A stretch of DNA of 9,398 bases from an uncultured Bacteroidales bacterium (GCA_937899245.1 CALDKB010000003.1:1-9398), one strand, 5' to 3'. Positions 1 through 6,371 are shown, counted from the first letter of the stretch. Notes: generated from the letters alone by a model not told the origin. Numbers and translations are program-made.

Positions 1-1337
1 TGACAAATTGGACATTTATCATCAACTTCGTTAAGTTCAGCTATAGGTTTTTTAGAAGATGCAATATTCAACTCACAAAGATTAAGGTCCTTATTTAAGT
101 TACTAACTTGCTCTTCTCTTGAACTTAAATCTTCTTTAAGCTTATTTTTAAGAGTATCAGCTGTTTTTCTTAAATTAACAAAATCAAAATCATTTTCAAT
201 ATCATCAAGTTCATCATCACTGATAAAAGATCCTAAAACTTCTTTAGTTTTTGTGATGAAATCTTTTAGTTTTTTCTCTTCTTTAGATAAATCTTTTTCA
301 ACTTTTCTAATATCTTCTTTATATTGACTTATAATTTTTAAATCTGCAGATAATTTAGATTTTTCTTCATTTAAAGATTTAATTTTAGATTCTATTGAGA
401 TATAATCTTCATGAGCAGATTTTTTATCTTCAATAGTTTTCTTAAGAGATTCTATTTTTTGGATGTCTAGTTCACTCTTGGAAGAAGCGTCGATGAACGG
501 GTGCCAGCCATTCTTTGCTGCGTACAATTTTTCTTCCGGAACGGCTTCGTAACCAGCCTTCTTGAATTCCTTGATAATCCTGATGCATTCTTTTTTGATT
601 TGCTTGTCGAAACATTCTTCGTCAAGGCAATAGACGTCTTCTACATCGCCGAAAAGATCGCTCTGACAGTCACTGCGCTTCGGGCATTTTTCGCATTGCT
701 TTTTCCAGTTGAACGGAGATTTGCTCAGGAGATTTCTGTCGTTTGCAAGAATGCTTCTCTTGAGTTCTTCCGGCTTTCTCCAGGTGCAGTCGCTGAGCCA
801 GCGCTCCACACGGTCTTCGTCGCACAAGCAGAGGACTTCGGCATGGCCGAGTGTGATTTTACCCTTTTCGAGCATGTCGAGGGCCTTTTCGCCGAGGTTT
901 GCGATGCGCCGGCGCCCTTCAGCCCAACGGCCGCTTTTGCCGAATATAGCGCCGACTTCGATGCGCCCTTTTCCTTCCTTGAACAGCTTGGCTACAGCGC
1001 GAGCTTCGTCGGCGGCGTTCATGTTTTCGCGGACTAAGTTTTCGGTTGTTGCAAGTTCGAATGCCTTGTCGTCATCGCACGTCATGACGATGCAGTTTAT
1101 CTTCTTGATTCCGAGTTGCTGGCAGGCGGTCAAGCGGCGGGAACCTGCAATGACTTCGTACCCTGTGGGAATTCCGGATTCGTCCTTTTTCTTTGTCCAG
1201 CGAACGATGATGGGTTGCATAAGACCGTTCTCGCGGATGGATGCGACAAGGTCGCTTACGTCCTCGATACGTGTGCGCGGGTTGTTTGGGTTGGCGATAA
1301 TGCGCTTTGTTTCGATGGTTGAAATCTGTTCGTTCAT
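1..1337 (-). CDS. ParB-like partition/CTPase protein continuing in frame into a Rad50/SbcC-type coiled coil (3' end off window)
   Basis: Reading from ATG at 1337, the frame stays open for 445 codons to the window edge. Residues 1-110 look like a ParB/Srx domain: the RIIANPNNPR opening, GSRRL (65-69, the GERR box that binds CTP in ParB) and ENLVRENMN (99-107, the ENxxR box). A helix-turn-helix-like stretch follows (about 125-150), then a cysteine cluster (C215, C218, C224, C237, C242) as in phage and plasmid ParB relatives, possibly zinc-binding. From about residue 287 (near base 478) the DNA becomes very A+T-rich and the protein becomes a Lys/Glu/Leu/Ser coiled coil ending in C442-P-I-C445, resembling a Rad50/SbcC zinc hook. 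The start overlaps the stop of the upstream gene (TAATG), implying translational coupling. The ParB half is confident. The coiled-coil half may be a true fusion, a recombination product or an assembly chimera. Confidence 0.8.
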   Translation of the reverse strand, partial: MNEQISTIETKRIIANPNNPRTRIEDVSDLVASIRENGLMQPIIVRWTKKKDESGIPTGYEVIAGSRRLTACQQLGIKKINCIVMTCDDDKAFELATTENLVRENMNAADEARAVAKLFKEGKGRIEVGAIFGKSGRWAEGRRRIANLGEKALDMLEKGKITLGHAEVLCLCDEDRVERWLSDCTWRKPEELKRSILANDRNLLSKSPFNWKKQCEKCPKRSDCQSDLFGDVEDVYCLDEECFDKQIKKECIRIIKEFKKAGYEAVPEEKLYAAKNGWHPFIDASSKSELDIQKIESLKKTIEDKKSAHEDYISIESKIKSLNEEKSKLSADLKIISQYKEDIRKVEKDLSKEEKKLKDFITKTKEVLGSFISDDELDDIENDFDFVNLRKTADTLKNKLKEDLSSREEQVSNLNKDLNLCELNIASSKKPIAELNEVDDKCPIC

Positions 1338-2005
1338 TATACTGCCTCGCTGTGGTAATAGGTTCCGAGTTTCTTAACTTCTTCAAAAGTTGTCCTGGAG
1401 ATGGGCGTCTTCTGGTAATCTTCGCCGTGGTTCTTTGCAAGGAGCAAAACCGTCATCTTGTCGTAGATGGCAATTCCCATTTTATGATTGCTGTCTTCGA
1501 CGACAACGTCTTCGAAATGCTCCTGGCAACCTTCAAAATAAGCATCGATGACATTGTTTACGATGCAGACGAACTTCGGATCGTAAGTCGCTTCGATTTC
1601 CCGCGTGAGGTCGCTCCAATCAGGCAGAATGCGCGTCCAGTTCGAGTATTCGAAATCGCTGGTGTTGATGCTTGCGAGGCCGTCGCTGAACATCTTGATG
1701 AACGGTTCGTAGAGTTTCTTGCCGACGAAAACAAATGCGTTAGTGTATTCGACCATTTTCAGGTCGGCATAGAAGGCGACGAGTTCGAATGCGGTTACGA
1801 TATCCTTGTCCGCGGCCTGGATGAATTCGCTGATGTTTACGGCCGTAAGAATGTGGCCGTCGGTAGCGACTGCGGTGTTGCTGCCTTTGATTACGCAAAT
1901 GCAGCAATGTTTCAAATTGCATTCGTTGTTGCTCATGACCTTGGACATTGCCTTGAATGTTTTGCCGAGGTCGTTTGCCTTTTGACTCTGTTCAGCGTTA
2001 AGCAT
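1337..2005 (-). CDS. DNA polymerase III beta (sliding clamp)-like protein
   Basis: This 222-aa protein carries two DnaN-like signatures: TDGH at residues 48-51 (compare TDGHRL of bacterial clamps), and at 118-146 an FxxxNWTRILPDWSDLTREIEATYDPKF-type stretch resembling the FPDWRRVLP...YDPKYL segment of phage beta-clamp relatives. The KMTVLLLAK segment (183-191) sits where clamps have their terminal VMPMR strand. Bacterial DnaN is about 366 aa with three domains, so this protein is short and perhaps holds two clamp folds. I chose ATG 2005 because GGAGG lies six bases upstream; a longer reading from TTG at 2020 would put that Shine-Dalgarno inside the gene. It overlaps the preceding gene by eight bases (ATGCTTAA). 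Its place beside SSB, exonuclease and initiator genes fits a replication accessory role. The clamp assignment is inferred from motifs only. Confidence 0.6.
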   Translation of the reverse strand: MLNAEQSQKANDLGKTFKAMSKVMSNNECNLKHCCICVIKGSNTAVATDGHILTAVNISEFIQAADKDIVTAFELVAFYADLKMVEYTNAFVFVGKKLYEPFIKMFSDGLASINTSDFEYSNWTRILPDWSDLTREIEATYDPKFVCIVNNVIDAYFEGCQEHFEDVVVEDSNHKMGIAIYDKMTVLLLAKNHGEDYQKTPISRTTFEEVKKLGTYYHSEAV

Positions 2006-2261
2006 TCCTAACCTCCACAATTGCGTTGTACAGGTACTTTACTGCAAGTCGGATGAGCTGTTCCTTGCCGATTTCTTCTTCGATGATCTTGATGGCGTTT
2101 GCCTTGTCGGCACAATTCATGACCTTGACTTTAGAAAGGCCCTTTAAACCTTCTTCGGCATTACGGGGCTTGCGTCCGCGCTTTTTCATTGCGGTTACGC
2201 CTTTTTCGATGGCTTTCTTGCCGTCTTTGGCCACTCTTTCCTTGAGTTCTTTTGGGTCCAT
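1998..2261 (-). CDS. Small basic protein with AT-hook-like motif
   Basis: The 87-aa product is Lys/Arg-rich in its first half and contains KKRGRKPR at residues 26-33, matching the RGRKP/GRP core of AT-hook minor-groove binders. The second half (about 50-85) is predicted helical with no recognised domain. AAGGAG lies six bases before ATG, so the start is well supported. It is the first protein gene after the tRNA-like gene and overlaps the clamp-like gene by eight bases. A DNA-binding or nucleoid-type role is an inference from the single motif; a ribosomal- or H-NS-like reading is possible but unsupported. Confidence 0.75.
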   Translation of the reverse strand: MDPKELKERVAKDGKKAIEKGVTAMKKRGRKPRNAEEGLKGLSKVKVMNCADKANAIKIIEEEIGKEQLIRLAVKYLYNAIVEVRNA

Positions 2262-2294
2262 GATGATCTCCTTATGGATGGATTTTGTTAGGTA

Positions 2295-2366
2295 GCGGCG
2301 CTGCCGGATTCGAACCGACGCCTCCGTTCATAGTGAACGATATTCTGTCCGCTAAACTAAGCGCCT
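2295..2366 (-). tRNA. tRNA-like gene with non-standard anticodon loop (CUA by standard numbering)
   Basis: The minus strand folds into a cloverleaf. The acceptor has six pairs from GGCGCT/AGCGCC, with an A1/G72 mismatch. The D-arm is GTTT/GAAT with A14, G18-G19 and A21. The anticodon stem is TCGTT/AACGG, the variable loop has four bases, and the T-arm GTCGG/CCGGC has a canonical TTCGAAT loop. CCA is not encoded. The seven-base anticodon loop is C-A-C-T-A-T-G: the normally invariant U33 is A, position 37 is T rather than a purine, and bases 34-36 read CUA, which would pair with the amber codon UAG. It sits inside the leftward operon with short spacers and no promoter of its own. It could be a phage tRNA, an amber suppressor, or a decayed tRNA kept as an RNA-processing element. 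The amino acid is unknown. Confidence 0.65.
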
Positions 2367-2405
2367 TACGCTTTATTCGGCCTGTTCCTGGCACTCGAAA
2401 AAGCG

Positions 2406-2606
2406 CTAAACGATTTCCTTCACCTTTTGGCCGATGTCCTGTGATACCATGTTCGCAACGGTCTGTACAGGGATTACGGTGGCCTTGAGCTGGAGAATCT
2501 TCACCATGTCCTTGACTTTCTTTGGTGCGTCGCCGAAGACTTGGTAATTTTCTCCGGATTTTTCCGGGACTTGCAACTTGAACTTTTCAAAAGCGATAGT
2601 CTTCAT
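2406..2606 (-). CDS. Hypothetical 66-aa protein
   Basis: No family is recognised. The start MKTIAFEKFKLQVPEKSG is followed by a Lys/Val-rich helical body with no cysteines or membrane segment. The start ATG overlaps the stop TAA of the 145-aa gene upstream (TAATG), so translation is likely coupled. It ends with an amber codon (TAG, 2406-2408), 39 bases before the tRNA-like gene. If that TAG were suppressed, the frame would add only eleven codons before TAA at 2373-2375. Coding is supported by position in the operon and by the coupling arrangement. Confidence 0.65.
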   Translation of the reverse strand: MKTIAFEKFKLQVPEKSGENYQVFGDAPKKVKDMVKILQLKATVIPVQTVANMVSQDIGQKVKEIV

Positions 2607-3043
2607 TATGCCTTGTCCTGCGGGTTTTCGGCTTTGCTGCTATTCATTTCGATGGCGCCAGTGTTTGCGATGATGTCGATGACGCGGTTGTTGCAGAGTT
2701 GGCTGAACAGGATGCGTTCCTGCTTTTCGTTGCCGTTGACGCGGTCAAGGGCGACCTGTGCGAGAGCCGTGCTCACTTTCAGGCATTCCTTGTGGGCGAG
2801 GGCAAGAGAAATTGCGCTTACCTGTACGTTGCCAGGCTTCACGGCATTTGCACGGAGCTGCGTGATGGCCGTGTTCTGTGCGTTGATTTCGTTCTTCAGG
2901 CTAGAATTGATCTTGACCTGGTCCGTGAGCATCTTCACGAGGTCTTCCTTGGAAGTGTGCTTCAGGTCGATGGCAACGTCGCCGCAAATTGCGTTGCATT
3001 CTTCCTGGGAAATGCTTTCCATTTTTTCAACAGGTTGCTTCAT
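2606..3043 (-). CDS. Hypothetical 145-aa protein
   Basis: No family is recognised. The protein appears soluble and largely helical, with a polar, possibly coiled-coil segment around residues 30-60 (KEDLVKMLTDQVKINSSLKN). There are cysteines near the N-terminus (C17 and C21) and in the middle, without a clear metal pattern. AAAGGAG lies just upstream of ATG 3043, so the start is good. It follows the exonuclease gene by 17 bases and is translationally linked to the next gene through TAATG. By position it belongs to the DNA-metabolism operon, but its role cannot be stated. Confidence 0.75.
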   Translation of the reverse strand: MKQPVEKMESISQEECNAICGDVAIDLKHTSKEDLVKMLTDQVKINSSLKNEINAQNTAITQLRANAVKPGNVQVSAISLALAHKECLKVSTALAQVALDRVNGNEKQERILFSQLCNNRVIDIIANTGAIEMNSSKAENPQDKA

Positions 3044-3060
3044 TTTTTTTCTCCTTTCGG

Positions 3061-3603
3061 TTAAGCGTATTGGTGGTTTTTGAAAGCCCTGAGCCCGCGC
3101 ATCTGAGCCTTGGAATCTTCAAGAGCTGTATGCTTGCATGTGTTCTGTTCGAACATCTTCACGCCGGGGAAACAGTTCTTGATGGTTCGGTAATCGTACT
3201 GCTGCCAGAACTTCCACAGGCCCTTGTAGCCGAACTTTTCCATGAATTCAAGCAGGATGGGAAAGTCGAAGTCGATTCCGCAGCTCCACACCTCGAACTT
3301 GTTCGTGCGGCTTGCCGTGTCGAAATTCTTGAGGAAGAACATCTTGAATTCGGCGAGCGCGTCTTTCGGGTCGGTCTTGCCTTCGAACGCCTCGGCGTAT
3401 GCTTCGGGTGCCTGGGAATTCCACCATTCCATCGTGGAACTGTCGTCGTGGAACGTGCCGTCCGGCATCTTGAGCGGATTCATGCGGACGTAGAATTCGC
3501 ATTGTTCGCCATCCTTGTTGAAGCCGAAGGCTCCGAGAGTGAGTACGCGGCAACCTGGCTTGGTGCCGGTGGTTTCGATGTCTATCATGAGGACGTTTTT
3601 CAT
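3061..3603 (-). CDS. DEDDh-type 3'-5' exonuclease (Rv2179c/DUF5051-like)
   Basis: The 180-aa product has the three exonuclease motifs of the DnaQ/RNase T fold. Exo I is MIDIETTG with D8 and E10; Exo II is the GIDFDFPIL region with D111 or D113; Exo III is HTALED with H158 and D163, the HxAxxD form of DEDDh enzymes. Length and spacing fit stand-alone phage 3'-5' exoribo/exodeoxyribonucleases rather than a polymerase proofreading domain. I chose ATG 3603, which places the first beta strand at the start and has AAGGA eight bases upstream. A longer frame to 3684 exists, but it would be out of frame with and overlap a separate small gene whose TGA overlaps this ATG (ATGA). Substrate (RNA or DNA) cannot be told from sequence. 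Confidence 0.88.
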   Translation of the reverse strand: MKNVLMIDIETTGTKPGCRVLTLGAFGFNKDGEQCEFYVRMNPLKMPDGTFHDDSSTMEWWNSQAPEAYAEAFEGKTDPKDALAEFKMFFLKNFDTASRTNKFEVWSCGIDFDFPILLEFMEKFGYKGLWKFWQQYDYRTIKNCFPGVKMFEQNTCKHTALEDSKAQMRGLRAFKNHQYA

Positions 3604-3770
3604 TTTTTGATTCCTTTTTCTGAGGTTTTCATGTTCTTTTTTCCAGGGAAAATGATGCCTAGCCTGGAGCATATTCTTCGGCATGCAGTCATTGTCCTTC
3701 CAGGTGGTATGATGCCCGACTTGACAATGGCTATTTCGGACGTTGTCCAGAATTTGTAGTCACGCCTCAT
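3600..3770 (-). CDS. 56-aa helix-turn-helix-like peptide
   Basis: This small frame fills what would otherwise be a 176-base gap between ssb and the exonuclease gene. It reads MRRDYKFWTTSEIAIVKSGI through to EKGIKK. The W-[ST]-x-x-E-I-x-x-[VL]-K-x-G-I-x-P-x-G-R-T pattern (residues 8-26), then a Cys/Arg-rich helix (30-36) and a basic tail, resembles short phage Myb/HTH-like DNA-binding proteins. GGGGG lies just before the ATG at 3770; the TGA overlaps the ATG of the exonuclease gene. The overlap, the Shine-Dalgarno and the continuous fit between neighbours make coding likely despite its size. The DNA-binding role is inferred. Confidence 0.7.
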   Translation of the reverse strand: MRRDYKFWTTSEIAIVKSGIIPPGRTMTACRRICSRLGIIFPGKKNMKTSEKGIKK

Positions 3771-3779
3771 AAGCCCCCT

Positions 3780-4202
3780 TTAAAACGGAAGGTCGTCTTC
3801 TGCGTTCGGGTCGTAGTTCGCCATGGCCTGTTCCGCGGCCTTTTCCTTGGCGCTCTTTCCGGAATCGGCATCGCTGTCGCGCTTCTTTGCGGTCAGGTAG
3901 ATACGGTCGCAGTTGAGTCCGATGGACGTGCGTTTTTGGCCCTGTTCGTCTGTCCAGGTGGACTGCTCCATGCGTCCGGAAACGATTACGCTGTCGCCTT
4001 TGGCGAGATTCGTCTTGCGGGCGTAGTTTGCGCTGCCCCAAATGGTGACCGCAATCCAGTCTGTAGGGCGGTTGCCATCCTGGTCCTTGTAATCGCGGTC
4101 GACGGCAATGGAAAAACGGACGCGTTCCTTTCCGGAAGGCATTGTGGTAATTTCGGGATTGTTCCCGAGTCTACCGTGGAATTCGCAGCTGTTCAAGCTC
4201 AT
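3780..4202 (-). CDS. ssb: Single-stranded DNA-binding protein
   Basis: The 140-aa product is a standard SSB: an N-terminal OB fold (about 1-105) with the typical N-terminal MSLNSCEFHGRLGNNPEI, the WIAVTIWGSANYA strand and the KGDSVIVSGRM segment. A disordered, charged and Ala/Asp-rich linker follows, then the conserved acidic tip DDLPF at 136-140, through which SSB recruits replication and repair proteins. It coats single-stranded DNA during phage replication and recombination, acting with the neighbouring initiator and exonuclease. AAAAGGA lies upstream of ATG. The stop is followed after nine bases by the 56-aa gene. Confidence 0.96.
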   Translation of the reverse strand: MSLNSCEFHGRLGNNPEITTMPSGKERVRFSIAVDRDYKDQDGNRPTDWIAVTIWGSANYARKTNLAKGDSVIVSGRMEQSTWTDEQGQKRTSIGLNCDRIYLTAKKRDSDADSGKSAKEKAAEQAMANYDPNAEDDLPF

Positions 4203-4220
4203 TTTTTATCCTTTTCGGTT

Positions 4221-4511
4221 TTAGTTGTTTCGCCATTCAGGCGGATATTTTACAGGTTCAGATCCAATCTTTTCGGCCGGCCACAGTCGCACGAAAATGC
4301 ACGGGTCGGGGCAGCGGTGAACGTCGTAGTTGAAGGCGAGAAGGCGCGAAAGCTTTCGGATGAATTCCTTCTTCTCTTCCGTACCGTAAGCATCCACGTC
4401 GCGATGGCGGAGGAACCTGTAGAAGTCCTTCGTCCAGCCCATCTTCTCGCAAAGCATGTAACGTGCCTTGTTGAGATTGGAGCGCTTGATTGCTGCGTGG
4501 ATGTCTATCAT
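4221..4511 (-). CDS. Hypothetical 96-aa protein
   Basis: No family is recognised. The product is soluble and basic, begins MIDIHAAIKRSNLNKARYML and is predicted mostly helical in the first 65 residues, with a Cys/Pro/Trp-containing C-terminal part (CPDPCIF around 67-73). The start lies two bases after the TAG of the 53-aa membrane peptide, so it is probably reached by coupled re-initiation. An 18-base spacer with an SSB Shine-Dalgarno separates it from ssb. By context it is an early phage protein; no function is claimed. Confidence 0.75.
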   Translation of the reverse strand: MIDIHAAIKRSNLNKARYMLCEKMGWTKDFYRFLRHRDVDAYGTEEKKEFIRKLSRLLAFNYDVHRCPDPCIFVRLWPAEKIGSEPVKYPPEWRNN

Positions 4512-4513
4512 GG

Positions 4514-4675
4514 CTATACCGCAAACAGGCAGATGATGAACGGGATGGCCACAACGCAGAGCGTAAACCCGATGGCTTCGCCAAGGGTGATGTTCCCCTC
4601 GTCGATTTGGCGGTCGACGTTTTCGTTGAATTTTTTCCAGCCTTCGATAGGCTTGTATTCGTTGACGTTAAACAT
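4514..4675 (-). CDS. 53-aa single-span membrane peptide
   Basis: The frame reads MFNVNEYKPIEGWKKFNENV, then a charged stretch, then a hydrophobic segment from about residue 33 to the C-terminus (AIGFTLCVVAIPFIICLFAV at 34-53), enough for one membrane helix with the N-terminus probably cytosolic. AAGGAG sits seven bases before the ATG, an excellent start. The ATG overlaps the stop of the upstream gene (ATGTTTAA), and the TAG stop is two bases before the next gene. Small tail-anchored peptides of this sort are common in phage early regions, with roles ranging from superinfection exclusion to membrane anchoring of replication; none can be assigned here. Confidence 0.75.
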   Translation of the reverse strand: MFNVNEYKPIEGWKKFNENVDRQIDEGNITLGEAIGFTLCVVAIPFIICLFAV

Positions 4676-5171
4676 TGTCGTTCTCCTTAAGATTCTTTGC
4701 GACTCCGTTGATTATGGCGAGAGCTTCGTTCTCGATGGCTTCCTTGTCGATAGGCGGGATGATCTTTTCGCCGGCATCGATCATCGGCTTGTAGATTCTT
4801 GCGAGTTCCAGGAAGGCGGGGAGCCTTCTAAGCTCCGAGTCTTCCTTGTACGGTAGCCAGTCCTGCTTTACCGACTGACTGCATCCGTATCCGATTGTGC
4901 GGTTCCGCAGGCACCATTCCAAATCGCCGACACTTACAGCGTGTGGGAACATTCCCTTTTCCTCGTGCATGTCGTGCGCATCGCGGAACAGCTTCTTCAG
5001 TAACTTCGTGCAGCAGGGCATCTTGAAAATCATGGCCTTGCGAAAGTCGATTTCTTCTTCTGCAGGAACCGGGACATTGTACGTCATGCAGTCGAGCTTG
5101 ATAAGGTATTCGATCACCTGGAGCCTGAGCAGCTTGGAGAAGTGGTTGATTCTATCTTGAGTGTTAGCCAT
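4668..5171 (-). CDS. Hypothetical 167-aa protein next to replication initiator
   Basis: No family is recognised with confidence. The protein is soluble, with helical N- and C-terminal parts and several cysteines (C29, C53, C54 and later ones) that do not form an obvious zinc site. GGAG lies seven bases before the ATG. Its start overlaps the stop of the replication initiator by eight bases (ATGGCTAA), an arrangement typical of proteins made in a fixed ratio. The position just after an initiator gene is where many phages keep a helicase loader or a second replication factor, but I see no Walker A motif and do not assign that role. Confidence 0.8.
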   Translation of the reverse strand: MANTQDRINHFSKLLRLQVIEYLIKLDCMTYNVPVPAEEEIDFRKAMIFKMPCCTKLLKKLFRDAHDMHEEKGMFPHAVSVGDLEWCLRNRTIGYGCSQSVKQDWLPYKEDSELRRLPAFLELARIYKPMIDAGEKIIPPIDKEAIENEALAIINGVAKNLKENDNV

Positions 5172-6198
5172 ACTTTCGCTCCAGTTCCTCGGGTGTCAAG
5201 TCTTCGTCGCGGACGTAGTTCTTTCCGTCCATGTCCTCGCCGCGGAGCATCCTTGCGGTACGTTCGCGTTCCTCCGCCTTAAAGTTCACCGTCTTTCGGT
5301 TGGCATTCTCCAGGCGCTTCTCGATGAGCTTCGTCTCCTGGACTTTTTGCCACACCCATTTGCCCTTGCGCATGACTAGAGCGTGACTCTTGTACTTCTT
5401 CGCGGCCTTCCCGCCGTTCTCGATGTAACTGTCGAGAATGTCGATGGCAAGCTTCAGGTCTTCCTTGTACAGGTCGCGGAGCTTGGCGCCCTCGGCGTCG
5501 GTGAGCAGAACGTGCCTGAATTCCCCGTAGGGCCTCTTCGCCTGGGCGACATCACCGGACTTACCAGACTTACAGCTGCGATCATCCACAATGGCTACAA
5601 AGGATGATTCCGCGGTTTCGTCCGGGACGTTGCCGTTCCCGGAATCCGGTGATGCGCTTAGCGGAGCCTCGGAGCTTGCACGCTCGTTGACGGGTACTTG
5701 GTCGTTTCTGCAGTCGGCAGAGTTGTTGCAGGGTGCGGCTGTGGCCCCCAGGGAGAGGGGATGTGTGCAAGTGTTGTGGACCGCGCCCTGCAATGGGGAT
5801 GAGGATGTTGCCGATTCCGAGACAACAGGGGATGTGGTGTTTCCCCTGCGTGGAGCGTTCTCCGCGGCGTTACCGTTCGCGGCATCCTCAAAGGCTGTGC
5901 AGGAAGGGAGGCTGCTTTCGTCAGCGTCCTTGCGGGTGGCCGCTTCCTGCCTAGATTTGCGATTTTGGTATTTTCTGAAATCGTGGTCTTGACTTTTTTC
6001 CATACGATGTGCTGCGTGGTTGTAGCACTTTGCTATGACGGGATCGACATTGCTCGAAATGCAGCCGGAGCACAAGTCGGTTAAAGCCTGCTTGAACCAG
6101 ACTCCGATTTCTTCGTTGCTCATGTCACGTATGACGGCGATCATTTCGTGCGTATCCATTGTTACGTACCTTGGGATTGTATTGCGTGGTCTTGGCAT
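5164..6198 (-). CDS. Phage replication initiator (DnaD/DUF4373-like, two-domain)
   Basis: The 344-aa protein has the layout of phage replisome organisers. The N-terminal domain (1-75) opens with a basic MPRPRN tail and holds RDMSNEEIGVWFKQAL, similar to DUF4373/DUF1376-type winged-helix domains. A basic stretch (70-92) and a long low-complexity Ser/Ala/Asn/Pro linker (about 93-220) follow. The conserved C-terminal segment (223-288) includes YGEFRHVLLTDAEGAKL, IDILDSYIENGGKAAKKYKS and HALVMRKGKW, matching the phage-initiator pattern in which a 'GEF..V.LT..E...L' start leads to 'YKSH..'. Such proteins bind the origin and help load the helicase. ATG 6198 has GGAG ten bases upstream and overlaps the previous gene by 37 bases. 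An alternative ATG at 6159, two bases past that gene's stop, would lose the basic tail. Confidence 0.8.
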   Translation of the reverse strand: MPRPRNTIPRYVTMDTHEMIAVIRDMSNEEIGVWFKQALTDLCSGCISSNVDPVIAKCYNHAAHRMEKSQDHDFRKYQNRKSRQEAATRKDADESSLPSCTAFEDAANGNAAENAPRRGNTTSPVVSESATSSSPLQGAVHNTCTHPLSLGATAAPCNNSADCRNDQVPVNERASSEAPLSASPDSGNGNVPDETAESSFVAIVDDRSCKSGKSGDVAQAKRPYGEFRHVLLTDAEGAKLRDLYKEDLKLAIDILDSYIENGGKAAKKYKSHALVMRKGKWVWQKVQETKLIEKRLENANRKTVNFKAEERERTARMLRGEDMDGKNYVRDEDLTPEELERKYG

Positions 6199-6371
6199 AC
6201 GGAATCAACTCCAAGCCTTGAACATTCTGATTTGAGAGCGATTCCAATTGCTTCGCCGCCACTTACTCGAACGCCTTTTTCTTGAGAGTAGGCTTTCTTT
6301 AATTTTGGTATGCAGTCGCTGTACTCAACAGGAATGCTTATCGTTTTGTATTTGCGATTTATCGTATTCAT
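6162..6371 (-). CDS. Small ribbon-helix-helix-like regulator, first gene of leftward operon
   Basis: The 69-aa product starts MNTINRKYKTISIPVEYSDC; the strand-like YKTISIPVE (residues 8-16) followed by two helices, the second at about GGEAIGIALKSECSRLG, fits a ribbon-helix-helix (Arc/MetJ) fold. It is the promoter-proximal gene of the leftward unit. Its ATG lies six bases after a TATATT -10 element, there is no Shine-Dalgarno sequence, and there is no later in-frame Met, so it is predicted to be read from a leaderless message. It may repress its own promoter (operator-like repeats overlap that promoter) or act elsewhere. The fold is inferred from pattern only. Confidence 0.7.
   Translation of the reverse strand: MNTINRKYKTISIPVEYSDCIPKLKKAYSQEKGVRVSGGEAIGIALKSECSRLGVDSVCQDHAIQSQGT

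Noticed and set aside
501..1377. Two long rightward frames (178 and 222 codons)
   Set aside because: They lie opposite the ParB gene, whose motifs are unmistakable; the rightward translations show no family motif and no Shine-Dalgarno.
2989..3759. 256-codon rightward frame
   Set aside because: It is antisense to the exonuclease, whose three catalytic motifs are intact on the other strand; a mirror of its codon bias.
3936..4856. 306-codon rightward frame
   Set aside because: Antisense to ssb and neighbours; no recognisable domain, and ssb is certain.
5591..5992. Rightward 133-codon frame and two leftward alternatives in the initiator linker
   Set aside because: They arise from the low-complexity GC-rich linker, where several frames stay open by chance.
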